From contig NC_057382.1 of assembly GCF_016906535.1 (NCBI RefSeq), forward strand, positions 1,922,001 through 1,986,000: a stretch of DNA of 64,000 bases. Direction: 5' to 3'. Positions 1-15,648 of the stretch are shown here, one piece after another. Below the pieces are notes generated by a model that was not told where the DNA came from, did not search any database, and was given only the letters and a program-made list of their open reading frames with translations. Both the position numbers and the translations under genes were made by a program. Numbering within the stretch: position 1 is the stretch's first letter; each line of letters starts with the position of its first letter. Source of the DNA: Rhizoctonia solani (lineage: Eukaryota; Basidiomycota; Agaricomycetes; Cantharellales; Ceratobasidiaceae).

Positions 1-961
1 GCACTGTATTATTTACACAGTTGTAAGACTTGAGGACCTAGCCACGGGAGACCAAGGCACAGACTTTGGTTGAGTGGTCCTCAGGCGCGTTCGGCACGGG
101 ACTTTCGGTTATAATCGATTAACATAGCTATAAGCTGTCAAAGAGAATTCAATGGCTCAGTTATCGGTTATGGTATGCGGCGTAAGAGCAACGGTTCTAT
201 TCAACTTAGAATCAAAACTAGTGGCGCTCGTCTCATAAAGCGGCCTTTCATATATCACCACAACACATGCCTACCATTTGATCCAATGAAAATTCATTGA
301 GGTTATACCTACTAAGTGTTTCCATCTGCGAGCTTGATCCTTCGTTGTACTTTCCAGACACCATTACACGGCGAACCCCAAAGTACGGAAAATCCGCATG
401 ACGTCCAGATTCTGCCAGACATCTGCACCTAAGATCTCAGAATCCGCATTTTTAGGGTCTACCGTGAGTTTTCCATCGTGGCCCTTTTATATATGTACTT
501 AAGTATATTACACACAAAGTCTCCCCCAACGCTTTTATTGTTCAAGCCCTGATTTGTATCATCAAGCCTATGTGTCGAGTTTGACCTCCATTCCTAGGGG
601 AGTACCGTGGTTATTGTATATGATATTTATTCCCATTTGGTAATCACCACACCCAGTTATTATCGGGTCAGCCATCGCCATTATATAACTATGCATTCCA
701 ACTCGTGCGCAAACTGTGCGGCCTGCAATATTCGAGCCTTTCTGTCTCAATAAATAGCATATATCTAATATATTGGCAACAGGATTTCTGCATGGTGTCT
801 TGCAGCATATCGGAGATAGTCTGCTCATGCAACGCATAACACTTTGTGTTTAGAAATCAGGGAAACATATTATGTCCTTATATCACCAGTAAAACAGGGT
901 TAGATTCGCATCTCGTTACTGGATGACCAGCCCAATATAACAGGAAAATGGTTAGCCATAG
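1..961. other. Intergenic, no gene recognised
   Basis: AT-rich sequence with only short reading frames that lack recognisable motifs or splice-linked extensions. The last part probably holds the 3' untranslated region of the FAD oxidoreductase that ends at 962. Confidence 0.5.
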
Positions 962-2902
962 TTAGAAGCGGTAGCCCCCTGCAAGGTTCATAACATTATT
1001 AGGATCGTATTTCTTCTTGAGATCCCTCAAGCGGGGTAGATTGGCACCATAGATACTTAGGAATTAAAAGTTGAGTAAGTATTTAGAAAGTATAAAAGAG
1101 AACATAAACACTTACGAACTGAGGTCCTCATTCGCTGATGCGTAATTGCCGTACTTGATTTGCTTGTCTCCTGCGATGTCCTGGCCTTCAGCAATGGCCT
1201 GCTCTCGGATGACTCTGGTGCTTTCTTCAATCGCATCATGAAACCACTTGTCATCTAGATGGGACACCCATCCAAAGTATAGATTGAGAGGCATAAGGAA
1301 GTCATCGTGTGGGTAAGCCCCGCCCTTGCTTCGCGCGTTCATTGTTGGCAAGAACGGCTCGACATCGTAGGAAATGAACAGGTCGGTCTTGAATTTGAGG
1401 CTAGCTTCTTTTCCCCAGCACTGCAAGATAAAGTCTAGGTATTGGTCATCCCATCCAAGTTGTATGCTTACCTTGCTCTGGTTCAGGACCTGTTCTATGA
1501 TAGGCTGCGAATAGTTCTTTAGCGATACAGTATTGAACGCTGCTCGGAGACCATATGTTGTATTTGCGGGGCTCGCTTGTACCAAGCTAGTGAACGACCG
1601 AGTCTTCACGTCTGAAGTGAAATGGGGTATGGACTGGAACCTTTCGAAGATTCCTGAGGGGGGCGTCGGACCATCGTAGAACATAAGCAATGAAACACCG
1701 GGCTTGACACGCATGTTTAGGTTAGACTTTGCTACAAGACTTATAGGCACCGCCTACCTGCTCCAATAGGAAGTTAAAGGTTGGGATTATCGCAGCCTTG
1801 GGATCTTTAACTTGCTGAGCGAACTCGGTCGACGCTTGAATAACTTTGTCAAGCTGATCGGATGTGAACGTGCTGAGTCCGCCCCAAACTTGGCCTTGGG
1901 GGAATGCGCGTAAAGTGAATTTTGTGACAATGCCAAAGTTATTAAATCCGCCCTGTTATCTACGGTAAGACTTGGGTGAATTGAGAGCCAAATAAATATA
2001 TATACCTTTAGGCCGAAGAATAGGTCTGGGTTCTGTGTTTCGGTTACTGTTGTGATAGTACTGTTCGGCAGAACAAGTTCGAAAGCAGTTACGGTATCTA
2101 TAGTCAAGCTGTTCGTATAGGCTAATTAGAGAAATAGATTTAGTTCTATGACCTAATACTGACCCGTATTGGTTACTGAGCCAACTATACCCTCCTCCCA
2201 GAGTGAATCCTCCTACACCAACTCCAGTTACTCTGCCGCCAACGACATTGACTCCATGAGGCTGAAGAGCAGCATATACATCATCCCAGACCTGTTAAAT
2301 CATATAAATTAACCTCAGTAAATAGTCCTTCGAACTGAATGCTCATATCCTACCAGTCCAGATCCAAAATCAACAGTCCCCACTGAACCATCGGCTGCAG
2401 CCGGCGCCTGGTGGTAGGTGACTTCGCTGAGTTTGAAAAGTGCGATCTGAACACCTGGGGTCGATGAGAAGCCCGCGTTTGTGGCATGGCCCCCCGATCG
2501 AATCCCAAAAGGAGCAGAGTCATTCGCAACTATCCTGAGCTGGAAAGGGTTGTTTTCAACCATTGACAAGGGCGAAAGTGGGCTATCAAAACTCACGATG
2601 GTAGACACATCTTCAGCGTTCGCAGGCTCAACTACACACGCTGAGTCTTGGCTACTAGATGAGGCCCAATGACCATTCCCCTTGTGATAAAGGTGATGCC
2701 CTGTGTAGTGTGTACGATCAGCGATAAACTGTCGGTGGATTGATCGGCTGTTATCAAACATACCCCAGTAATAAACTCCGGCGTCCTTCGAGATGGAGTT
2801 GGCAATGGTCTCACACGTCTCCGTGTAGTTCGAAATTAAACCAAGAACGGTGGAGGCTCCTAAGGTAGAGGAAAGGAGGGCAATGCGGAAAGGTGTTCTC
2901 AT
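962..2902 (-). CDS. Secreted FAD-linked oxidoreductase, berberine-bridge (BBE) type
   Basis: Flavin-dependent oxidase of the PCMH/FAD_binding_4 plus BBE C-terminal family; the substrate cannot be told from sequence. It starts at 2902 with a signal-peptide-like leader (MRTPFRIALLSSTLGASTVL). Exon 1 carries the FAD-binding stretch RSGGHATNAGFSS, whose His is the usual covalent flavin attachment site. The next exon (about 2166-2285) gives GVGVGGFTLGGGYSW, the classical glycine-rich FAD loop. Exons near 2009-2107, 1755-1955 and 1112-1750 continue the substrate domain, and the last exon (962 to about 1052) encodes the BBE signature YDPNNVMNLAGGYRF before the stop. About six exons with short GT..AG introns give roughly 490 residues, normal for the family. 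The second covalent-flavin Cys of bicovalent BBE enzymes is not seen before the GVGGF loop, so the flavin is probably held through His only. Several short exon joins were inferred by eye. Confidence 0.85.
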
Positions 2903-2983
2903 TGTAGCTCCAGAGTTTACTAAAACGAATAGAAAGATAAGCCACAGAGGTCAAGATGAGGGGATAGAAATGTTCAATACACC

Positions 2984-2993
2984 TTATATATAC
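2984..2993 (-). promoter_or_regulatory. TATA-like element upstream of the FAD oxidoreductase
   Basis: On the minus strand this reads TATATATAAG, about 85 bp upstream of the start codon at 2902, the spacing seen for other genes in this window. Confidence 0.45.
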
Positions 2994-4353
2994 CTATGTG
3001 GCATTCATCAGTCAAAACCCAGTTGTTGAAACAAGTCGGAATCATCCAAACAAAAGCCTCCGGCAGTTATTCCAGCTAGACTCAGCTCGCCTTGGAAGTC
3101 ATGCTAGGCTGTTGGGTGTCGATGAGAATTCGCAAGATCATTCAAATTGCATGCGCCTATTTCAGCAAATTCATTCCCCCGGCTTTGGGCCTGAGCGAAA
3201 GTTAATGCTGTATCAAATCCTACAATCCCCATGAATAGATATGCCCAGCATGATCCACCAGAGCCGAGTACCCGTGTTCCCATAGACATTTACCATTATC
3301 TTATTTTGAGTGGACGTCACGAAGTGGCACAATATCAATCTTTAACAGGTGCTGTAACGGTACTCTGTAAACCAACCATTGTCTGACAGGGAACCACCAT
3401 GCTGACAGCTGTTACGTCATTCAGATAAACCAATCAAGCTAGACGGCTAGAATTCCCTTACTGTAAACCATGGCATGTTACAGGTCAGTGCCGGGTCAGT
3501 GCCGGCCCCGAGGTCACGGACCCAGTATCAAGCGAGAAAGATATCAGGATCAGATCAATCAAGTTTTCATTGAAGTGATCGCGAATCTGTATATTGAGGG
3601 CTCAGAGATAGACTCCGATAGTTTATTTCCTGAATGGCATTGAAGTTATTGGGGGGGGGGGTACATTGTTTCCGCCGGACCACACAGAACGCCCATTAAT
3701 GCAACGGGAGATCCAGCACACTTCCGCTCATTTCGAGAAACCCTATGTAGACATATGGGAATAACCCAGTTAGCCAGGTCTCCAGCCATTTTCGTGGATT
3801 CACCAAGCGTTCGGATAATGCTCCGAAGAATTCAAATTCTGTTGCGCGTGCCGCCAAGTAATATGATTATTTGGCTCAAGAGCTCAACCATTCCGTTCAG
3901 TGTGGGATATCAAGGCTACACAAGCATCATGATTTCCACCATGATTTCGGGACGCATGCAGAGCACAAGCCCAGGCATTTGGAACATGGGTAATATTTCG
4001 GAGCGTACAAGTGGTTCGGTAAGTTTTGTAGAACCAATCTATCCCTGTACCACCCGAAAGAAAACGCCCATAAGACGAAGAGTGACGCAAACTGGCCGCC
4101 GGGCCCCGGTCACGTGATTATTTTAATCGACCCTTAGGTGTCGTCAAGCTTAGCGAATTCCTATGTTTGATTGATAGGAGTATCCGTTAAATGAATTAAG
4201 CGATCAAGCATCCAAGCCACATCATCTCGTAACACTGGCTACTCTTCCTCCTCTAGGCACGCAATTTCAGTGTTAAACAAGCATATTTCATATTATAGTA
4301 CAGAGCAGTCATGGAACTTAGTTCGCTACCAACTTCTAGGTTAGTATTTCTGT
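2994..4353. other. Intergenic, no gene recognised
   Basis: No coding signal on either strand. It contains a run of ten G at about 3651-3660. The longest frame (3755-4117, +) has no recognisable motif and unremarkable codon use. Confidence 0.45.
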
Positions 4354-5069
4354 TTAACCGTAAAATACAAGTGCGTAGATCTCAATTGACTGCCGATCAG
4401 GTGCATCTGAAGGGACAGTTGAACTTTCAGGGAGGTTAGTCCCATTATGTTGTCTCGTAAGATATAGTGACTTACTCATCAATGGCTGTATGCGGAGCAA
4501 ACGCAGCTGTGGCCTGATCCTGTAATGAATCGAAACTGAATCAAGTATAAGTTTGGGAACTTCTCATGGAATCGCTTCAAGTTTACAATTCACCATTTGA
4601 ACAACACAAACTCCTCTGGGGTCATACCTGCCAAATATTTCCACTTATGCTCCGAACTATACTTGAAAGCTAGCGCCTCATCGTCTCGATTCAGATATTT
4701 GATAGTGAATGGCGCATGATCCTCTGGACGGACGGTCCGAAAGTCGCATAGTGCAAGTGGGTGCTGCCATGCCGGATTTACAATAGGCCGCCAGAGGTTA
4801 AGGATTTGGAACCTATTGGGGTGGTGTCAAGCTTGTGCTCAGAAGATGCCTCTTGACCTCGAATGTTCTGGGCCTGGATAGTATATGAAATGGGTTCCCA
4901 GTTCTACCAATTAGATTAGTTGAGGGTGTGTTTCACCGGGCGGACGACTTGTATAGCATACCCGCCTATGAGTACCAACAGGAGCGACATTAGCTGCTGC
5001 CCGTAAGTACGGTTTGGAGCCGTCCGCGGGAGGATTGAAATATTTGACACTAGTTTCCACTAAAGTCAT
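4354..5069 (-). pseudogene. Truncated CmcJ/NvfI-type 2OG-Fe(II) oxygenase copy (internal deletion)
   Basis: This is a relative of the intact genes at 5924-7041 and 16026-17124. The N-terminal exon (KYFNPPADGSKPY), the splice donor after the RR codons, the second exon start (NWEPISYTIQAQNIRG) and the C-terminal exons (FQILNLWRPI, HPLALCDFRTV, HKWKYLAGMTPEEFVLF, FAPHTAID, APDRQSIEIYALVF) are all legible. After the residues KLDTT (near 4820) the sequence jumps out of frame straight to FQILNLWRP. About 110 residues are lost, including the metal-binding HVDQ exon. The splice sites and final stop are otherwise kept and a TATA-like element remains about 104 bp upstream, which suggests a recent loss. 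A functional oxygenase is not expected. Confidence 0.85.
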
Positions 5070-5172
5070 CAGTAATGATTTCCTATTGGTACAGCGAGGG
5101 GTAGATAATTGGTGAATCGTCCAGTATTCAAACAATGTATTATATGTGCTCCATCAGACTCCTTGTAGTAGG

Positions 5173-5180
5173 TATTTATA
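5173..5180 (-). promoter_or_regulatory. TATA-like element of the broken oxygenase copy
   Basis: Reads TATAAATA on the minus strand, about 104 bp upstream of the former start codon. It matches the position of the element in front of the intact copy at 7041. Confidence 0.4.
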
Positions 5181-5181
5181 C

Positions 5182-5923
5182 CACCTCTGAAGGGAATACT
5201 CCTGTGCTATTAAGGTGGAGGTCATGTACGACGCCGTCTCACCAGCGGCCTTGGTTACAGTGACTGGTCCCTAATCTCTTAGTCCATTATAAAGCAGCAT
5301 AAAAAAGGTCGCGTGTCTGCCCGAACAATCAATCAAAAGTGGAGTGCAAATACAACACGTCAGCTCATCGGCTGGGAATATATGCCGGGGCGACTTGAAG
5401 CATAGGTTGTAGGTCGATGCCAACGATCGGTCATGCCGGCAATGTGGAGTGAACTGCTACGGAGATAAGCATTATTAATGTACCATGTGTTGCCAATCAT
5501 GACCATGGTTGAACTGATGTGACAGTGCTTTTGCCGGCTCAAATTCATTAAATCCAATCAAATTAGGATTATCAGGAATGTACCGATACAAGCGATCGTT
5601 TCGGTTGAGGGTATTCGGGGAATGTGTGATATCTCATTGTGGCACTAGATACGGTAAGTAAATGGGAATTTTGAAAATGTGTTTTCCGCTTAAATCCATG
5701 TATTATGTTGCAGATCTTCAAACCAGGTAAAACGCCGTCAATCAGAACCGTTTGATAGCATGGAGAGCAAATTAACCGGAGTTTGCATCAGACATCCCGC
5801 GCATTGCTCGTGGACTGTCCAATATTCCGGCGCCAAGTGATTCATTGCATATTTATCGTACAAGACAAAGCAAAAGTTTTACATTATGAAAAATACATAT
5901 CGTTCCGACCTGGCGCTCCGGGT
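5182..5923. other. Intergenic, no gene recognised
   Basis: Spacer between the two oxygenase copies; only short frames without family motifs. Part near 5924 is presumably the 3' untranslated region of the intact copy. Confidence 0.45.
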
Positions 5924-7041
5924 TTAGTCATAGAAAACAAGTGCACGGAGCTCAATGGACTGGCGATCAGGTGCATTCGAAGGTGTAGTGGGACTAGAGA
6001 ATGATTGATTAGTCTTCGTGAATTGAACTATACAGAACTACTCACTCTTCAATAGCTGTATGCGGAGTGAATGTAGCAATGCCATTGTCCTGCACCGAAT
6101 CGAAGCTATAAACCAACGTTAACACTACTTTCAACTCATATGGTGGTACCCCGACTCACCACTTGATCAAAACAAATTCATCCGGAGTCATACCCGCCAA
6201 GTATTTCCACTTGTGTTCTGGGTTATACTTCACAGCCAATGTCTCGCCATCTCGATCCAGATACTTGAGCGTAGAAGGCACAAAGTCCCCATTCTGGACA
6301 GACCGGAAATCACATAGCGCAAGGGGAAGCTGCCATGCAGCATTGCTGATCGGCCGCCAGAGGTTAATAATCTGGAACCGCTTCGAGAGGAGGCCCGGGA
6401 CGTCTGATTCAGGGAGATGTAGATGAACACGACGTTTAGCGGATTCGTTGGTCTAGATGAACGGTAAATGGGTGTATGCGCGGGAAGGGAAATTGAACAT
6501 ACCTGATCGACATGAGCCAACTTGACGGGCGACCTGTTCTCGGGTGTTTCAGGTGTCCCAGCAGGACGAGGTTTCCTCAATGCTGGTTCCTCGTTATCAG
6601 TTCCCGCTCATGTCCACCAAGGGCAATCCCCCCAAAAAACTCACTATGGTCGAAAATGACAACCCTTGAAGCTCCGGTAATGTTCTTGATGTTCTCAATC
6701 GATTCGGCATAGTACTTTGCTTTAATATCTTCATCATCGTTGAAATCGACATTGGCCTTGTTTGGGATGCGGTGGAACTCGAATCCGGTCGTGTCGAGTT
6801 TGTACTCGGGACCAGTCTCCTGGCCGCGGATGTTTTGAACCCGAACATCGTGCTCGAGGGGTTCCCAGTTCTGGTTGAGTTTGTCAGATTTTTTTTTGAA
6901 GGGGTCCAGGCTGTGAGAGTGAGCGCAAGAACGTACCCGCATGGGACCTCCACCTGGATAGCCCTCTGTTATCCACTGGTACGGTTTAGATCCGTCCGCA
7001 GGGGGGTTGAAGTAATTGATACGAGTCTCTACCAAAGCCAT
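5924..7041 (-). CDS. CmcJ/NvfI-type (GA4-desaturase family) 2OG-Fe(II) oxygenase, copy 2
   Basis: Member of the fungal family related to 7-alpha-cephem methoxylase subunit CmcJ and the oxygenase NvfI; such enzymes oxidise small molecules with Fe(II) and 2-oxoglutarate, and the substrate here is unknown. The start at 7041 (MALVETRINYFNPPADGSKP) aligns with the other copies. Exon 1 ends at a GTACGT donor; exon 2 begins NWEPLEHDVRVQNIRG and ends FDH; a short exon gives RKPRPAGTPETPENR and AHVDQ, the HxD iron motif; then LPESDVPGLLSKRFQIINLW, LALCDFRSV and HKWKYLAGMTPDE. The last exons give FTPHTAIEE, whose His is the likely third iron ligand, and APDRQSIELRALVFYD before the stop. All exon joins are canonical and in frame. 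A TATA-like element lies 97 bp upstream. Confidence 0.85.
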
Positions 7042-7137
7042 TGAGAATAATCGTCGAGTGATATATCTAAGTGCCAAAGTCAGGTTTTTGTAAATACCCA
7101 AGTCGAGTGATGTCTGTTACGTTCGGTCCCCCATGCA

Positions 7138-7145
7138 TTTATATA
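7138..7145 (-). promoter_or_regulatory. TATA-like element of oxygenase copy 2
   Basis: Minus-strand TATATAAA about 97 bp upstream of the start codon at 7041. Confidence 0.5.
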
Positions 7146-7821
7146 CTCCCTTGTCCGTACCTCCCCGCTGACAGAGCAATTGCACGGTCGGACGGATGAT
7201 TAGTCAAAAGTGGAGGCCGAAGCGTCGATCACGCAAGCTCGCGTCATCGTATCGGTCAGAAAAGTGGACCGAAATGTCCAAGGAACATAAATTACATCTT
7301 ACTGGAACTTACAAACGTCCGCGCCGTACGTCGGGCTCGGGTATCCTCAACCTCCAAGTCGGCCAGTTATGGACACGGATCTTGCTAATCCGTTACTGCA
7401 ACATGAGAAAATAACAAAGTCCATCTAAAAATAATATATATAGCTAAAACAAAACAAAACAAACAAAACAAAACAAAGAGCATACGTACAACCAACAAAA
7501 AGGGAAAAAAAAATAGAACAAATAGTCAAAAAAGCACGGTGTTGAGTTGTTACAGAGTTTGCATGTATGCATAGATAAAAACCCCAAAAAGGAAAGTGTG
7601 TTCAACTAGATCGTTACCAAAATGTACGTATTAGATTTGGTCGACGGCATATATAGGCCGGGAGTCAAAGAGTGGCATGTCATACGTCCCAAAATCTCTC
7701 ATGAGCAGCGTCATGTGTGCGTCCGTCCGTCCGTCCGTCCGTGGGGGTGTGTCTGTCCCGCGGCGCATTATACTTTTACAAGCTATGACGCAGCCACGGT
7801 GTTCGTCGATGCGACTTCTCG
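7146..7821. other. Intergenic with simple repeats
   Basis: Holds an A-rich AAAAC-type tract (about 7446-7480) and a CCGT tetranucleotide microsatellite (about 7719-7742). The part next to 7822 is probably the RhoGEF 3' untranslated region. Confidence 0.5.
7719..7742. repeat. Tetranucleotide microsatellite (CCGT)n
   Basis: About six consecutive CCGT/TCCG units just downstream of the RhoGEF stop codon. Confidence 0.8.
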
Positions 7822-10800
7822 CTACATACTAGCAAGCGGCATCAAATAACTAGCCAACGCCCACCCTTCCTCACCCCTCTCGCTCCTAGCAGCCAACATA
7901 CAATCCGGCGCATCATCGTACGGGATCGGCAGATCCTTGTGCTCCTTTGGGTGGCCCGCCTCGAGCAAAATCTCCAACGTATCCCCAATCTCGAGTTTCA
8001 AAAACGGAAGACCGAGGTGCGTGGCGCTCGTCGCCGGGTCGAACGGATGGATCGCCGCGGCAGCGTAGAGGACCGGGTGGTGCGAGCTTCTCGGGGACGG
8101 CGACGGGTTCGAGGACGGCGGTCGGGTCGAGTTGGGGTTCGAGGACGAGGGTGGTGGGGAGTATGGGAAGGGTGTGGTTGCGTATCCTGATCCTGATCCT
8201 GGTTGCGGTGTCGACGAGGCGTAGCTCGCGGGTGTCCCGCCGAATAGGGTATCTGTGACTCGGCGGAGGTTGCTCCCTCCTCTTTGGCCCTTTTTCGCTT
8301 TCCCTCTTTCCCCTCCTGCTCCTCCTGCCCCTGCTCCCCCTTTGCCTATCCCTCCAGGAAACTCGGCACTCCGGGCAGAATAGTCACTCGACACGGCGCG
8401 CGAATGGCCCTTTCCATTCGAGTTTCCGTTCCCATCAAACGACATGGCAGAGGGCGGAATATAATCCCAGCTCGCCGAGTCCGACGTGGGAGTACTCACG
8501 TCCGGCCTCACTCGCTCCCGCTCCCGCTCCCTCTCCCGTTCTCGTTCTCGTTCCCGGTAAACCCGCTTGTTGGTTGGGCCAGAGGATACAATCGCCATCG
8601 ATGCCATCTGCCGCGCAGTCGACTCCCACCGGCTCCACCATATCCGCACCGTCTCGACCGCCGAGTTTTCAGTATCCCCCTCGACGTCGAGCGCGATCCA
8701 AAACTCGCGCCAGCGACGCTCGGACTCTTGAAAGTACCGCGCCTGCCATCCCGAGAGTCTCAAAACAATAATCCCGAGCGCGCGCTCGAACATATCAATG
8801 TACCTCGGGAGCTCCTCCCTGAGCTGGGCCGAGAGCGCGAGATACGACTGCGAGGCCTCGAGCAGCCCCGACGGACGAGACTTGGAGTACGGCGCGTTGA
8901 TGAGGTTGTAGTGCGCCCCCGCGAGGGTGTGCGCATGCGCGCAGAGCAGTAGCGGCTCTTTGCTCGTTTTCCCGAGTCGGTGGAGTTGCGGCACGAGTTC
9001 CTCGCTCACGACCGCCGCCAGCTCGCGGCTCAAATCGTCCAGCCCCTGCGCGACGCCCGAAAAGGCGCGCACGGCCTCGGATCCGCCCTGTGGGTCCCCG
9101 CCAAGCAGGACGTCCAGGTCGACGACGCGCTGGAACGAGCGGGACCAGACGAACAGGCTTCGTGTGTTACTCGTGAGCGCGTCGGCCCATACGACGACGC
9201 GCTCGGCCATCCGACTCGCCGTGTCTGCGCACTCCTTGACCCGTTTCTCGAGCGCGACCAGGTCCTCTTGCGTTTCGTTGCCGTTGGCGGACGTGCTCGG
9301 CCGCGGGCGGAACATGCTTCGAGTCTTGGAGCCGTGTCCAGGGGGGGACTTGCCCGACTCGAGCACGCCCTTGACGACTTCCCAGCGACGTTTTCCTTCA
9401 TTGACTTGTCGTGCGACTTGTTCGGTTTTTTCTTTGGCTAGGGCGAGTGTGGCGCGGTCTGGGTGGTTTAGCGAGGGAAGGGTATTTTCGAGGATGGTTT
9501 GGAGGATGAGGGGGTATTTGAGTAGTCGTTGGAGGGGTTTGATGATTAGACTGGAAATCGCATGAGTGAATGAATTCAAAGAATGGGTACAAGTACAGAC
9601 CTGGGTATATCCCATGCATGCGTTATACTGGTCGTCATTGCCTTGGTGGTTGTGAGGTACTGAGCCATGGCGGGAGTGGGGTTGGTGGAAAGCTGAGCGT
9701 ATCGGGCGACAGCTGCAGGGTGTCGAGTGATATACGCCAAGTACATTGGGGTCATCCTCGGGGCCTGCAAACAATCATGAGCTTCAGCTTGGACTAAAAT
9801 GGACCATCAGAGACGCACCAACTCGCAAAAGAGCTCGCCTACTCGGTCGTCGCCCGTACCGCCTGGGACAACGCTGCCCAAGGCAAGCTCCAAGCGCTCG
9901 GATAGTTCGTCGGCAAAGGAAGCGAGCTCTTCGATGTTTCCGAATACAATCTTGACATCTTGGGCGCTCATCGGAGGGTCTTTGTGCATTGGAAACATCA
10001 AACTTCCGACACTCGGCGGGAGGGGGAACGTGGTTGGTTTTCCTTGCGCGAGGGGGAGGAAAATGTCGCGTATGAGGGCGAGGTCGGATGCATAGGCGCG
10101 TTCAGAGGATAAAAGTTCGAGGAGGGCGTGCGTGCGTTTGGAGGGTTTTTGTTCAGGTATAGACTCGGGGCGTTTATTAGAGTAGGCGTGTTCGGGGGAT
10201 TCGACAAGAAGGGAGAGCTGAGAGGTACTGGTTCGCGTCGAGGGGGACCCGACCGATTCCTGAGCAGGCGAGGGAGTGCCAGTGCTTGGCAGTGGAAGTT
10301 GAATAACCATCCTGGAACTGGTGCTCGTGCCTGTGACATGTAAACACCTAAATGAATGGGAATGGAAATAAACTCACTCGGACGGCTGAGGCTGAGGCTG
10401 GTGCCGGGACGACTGGAGCGTGGTGGGACAGAAGGTCAGCTGTGTTGTTAGTGTGAGATGCGGCGGTCTCAAACCCTGAGCTTTCGCTGTCGGCCGGACT
10501 GGACCCTGACACCCCTAGTAGGCTGAGCGTCGTACGAGGCAAATTCGGGGCCAAGGGTAAACTCGGATTGCATGCGTACATGTAGTTTGGGGGGAGGAGT
10601 CGGGGGAAGGTCTCTGATCCCAATAGCCGAGTCTCGAATGGGCGGGAGTGTGCTCGAGGCTGTGGTGCCGCGACGTGATATCTGGGGGACACTGTCTACA
10701 GACCGTCTGCCGGGGGTAATAGTAGGAATGTCTGCGCCGTCTTCGTACTTCATGGGACTGCTGACGCTTGCGCTCCGTGTGCGAGTCGAGGGCATGCGCA

Positions 10801-11455
10801 GATGACCGAGTCGCATGCTCGCACTTCGCCGCACCCGGTGCTCGGCCTCTTGCTCGCTGGGAAATGCGGCATTGACGGGAGAGTATACACTTGGACTCGG
10901 AAGGTCGGCTGCAATCTCGGGCTCCTCCTCGTTTGTGGGCAGACCAAGACCGAGGGTAGAGCCGGATCGAGAGGCCTTGCTGGTTGGCTGGCCATACGAG
11001 TCGAGCAGGGATGAAAAGGAAGCAACAGAGCGTGGTGTGCCTCGTAGCGGAGACCTGGCAGGAACACTGGGGGCAACAAGCGATGTGGAAGAGCTGCTGT
11101 CGATGATGCTCGGGACTTCGAGTTTGGTCGTCTCTGGGGGCTTCGGGGAGCGGGAGCGCGGGAGATGGAAGATAGGCTGGGCAAGCATCTTGCCAAAGCG
11201 GCTCTGGGTGGGACTGGGCGATCGGAGATTACTCGTCGATGCACTCGCGCTTACTCCGGCCGTATGAGGCGTAGGAACAAGCAGATTAGACGAAGAGGCC
11301 GAGGGTGTCGGATGTCGTCTGAATCGCGATTTCGAAGGCTGTGCAGGTGTCGGTGTCGGAGTAGGCGACTTGGATCGTATGGGTTTGGCGGGCGGAGTGG
11401 GTGACTTGGCGCGTGCCGGAGAAATAGACGACAGGAAACTATGGAGCGGATCCAT
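7822..11455 (-). CDS. Rho/Cdc42 guanine nucleotide exchange factor, DH-BAR-SH3 (Tuba/Gef1-like)
   Basis: Activates a Rho-family GTPase, probably Cdc42, at membranes. From 11455 a long Ser/Pro-rich disordered N-terminus (SPTPPAKPIRSKSPTPTPTP) precedes the Dbl-homology domain, which begins KRTHALLELLSSERAYASDL (near 10160) and continues past two introns (about 9773-9807 and 9555-9605) to the diagnostic helix PLQRLLKYPLILQ. A long helical BAR-like region follows (ALEKRVKECADTASRMAERV, LGIIVLRLSGWQARYF), then a low-complexity linker with an Arg-Glu dipeptide run (about 8510-8560) and Gly/Ser-rich segments. A C-terminal SH3-like domain (PVLYAAAAIHPFD, GDTLEILLEAG, GEEGWALASYLMPL) ends the protein. 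This order matches fungal Gef1/Tuba-type GEFs. Exon joins in the disordered stretch 10310-10600 are uncertain because no single splice model keeps the best-looking frame. It diverges from the kinase gene at 11836. Confidence 0.85.
8510..8560 (-). repeat. Hexanucleotide repeat coding an Arg-Glu dipeptide run
   Basis: Imperfect repeats of codons for Arg and Glu, giving about eight RE pairs in the linker between the BAR-like and SH3 regions of the RhoGEF. Such tracts often vary in length between strains. Confidence 0.8.
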
Positions 11456-11835
11456 AATAATTTATATCTCTCTAGTGTACGTGGCGCATCGATCCCTATT
11501 TCCCCTTTGAGCTACTGCGGCTGCTGGAAAATGTTTCGATACAGACTCACTTGCGTGGATGTGGTTCGTCCAACGTGCTCCCGACTTTCGGTTGTCTCCC
11601 CATCTTTGCTAAGCGCCGATCTCTTCCCCGCTTACCTCCAGGTCTATGCTTTCATTAGGGGGCTTCTCCTAGCCCCTTTTATATCCTCTATTTAATCCCC
11701 TGTCCCACTTGCACTTGACATTCGCACCACCGCCAGAGCACTGGCACCCACACTCGTTCCACACCCCACGACAGCACACACACACAACGCACACACTATC
11801 CTTTTTCTATAAAAAAAAAAAGTAATTTAATTATA
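11456..11835. promoter_or_regulatory. Divergent promoter between RhoGEF and Gin4-type kinase
   Basis: A 380-bp spacer between two start codons on opposite strands. It holds pyrimidine-rich tracts, a CA-rich run (about 11774-11796) and an A12 tract just before the kinase start, all common in fungal promoters. No clear TATA box was found for either gene. Confidence 0.6.

Positions 11836-15648
<3,813 letters not shown>

Noticed and set aside
3651..3660. Poly-G runs here and near 45402 and 61389 as structured elements
   Set aside because: Isolated homopolymers without the four spaced G tracts needed for a clear quadruplex motif.
3755..4117. 120-codon plus-strand frame
   Set aside because: No recognisable domain and no exon partner in a non-coding spacer.
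7446..7480. A-rich AAAAC tract as a possible retroelement tail
   Set aside because: No adjacent reverse transcriptase, target-site duplication or LINE-like sequence; simple low complexity.
8284..9565. Long plus-strand frames of over 200 codons opposite the RhoGEF
   Set aside because: They are antisense shadows of a GC-rich coding exon; the minus strand encodes recognisable DH, BAR-like and SH3 sequence.
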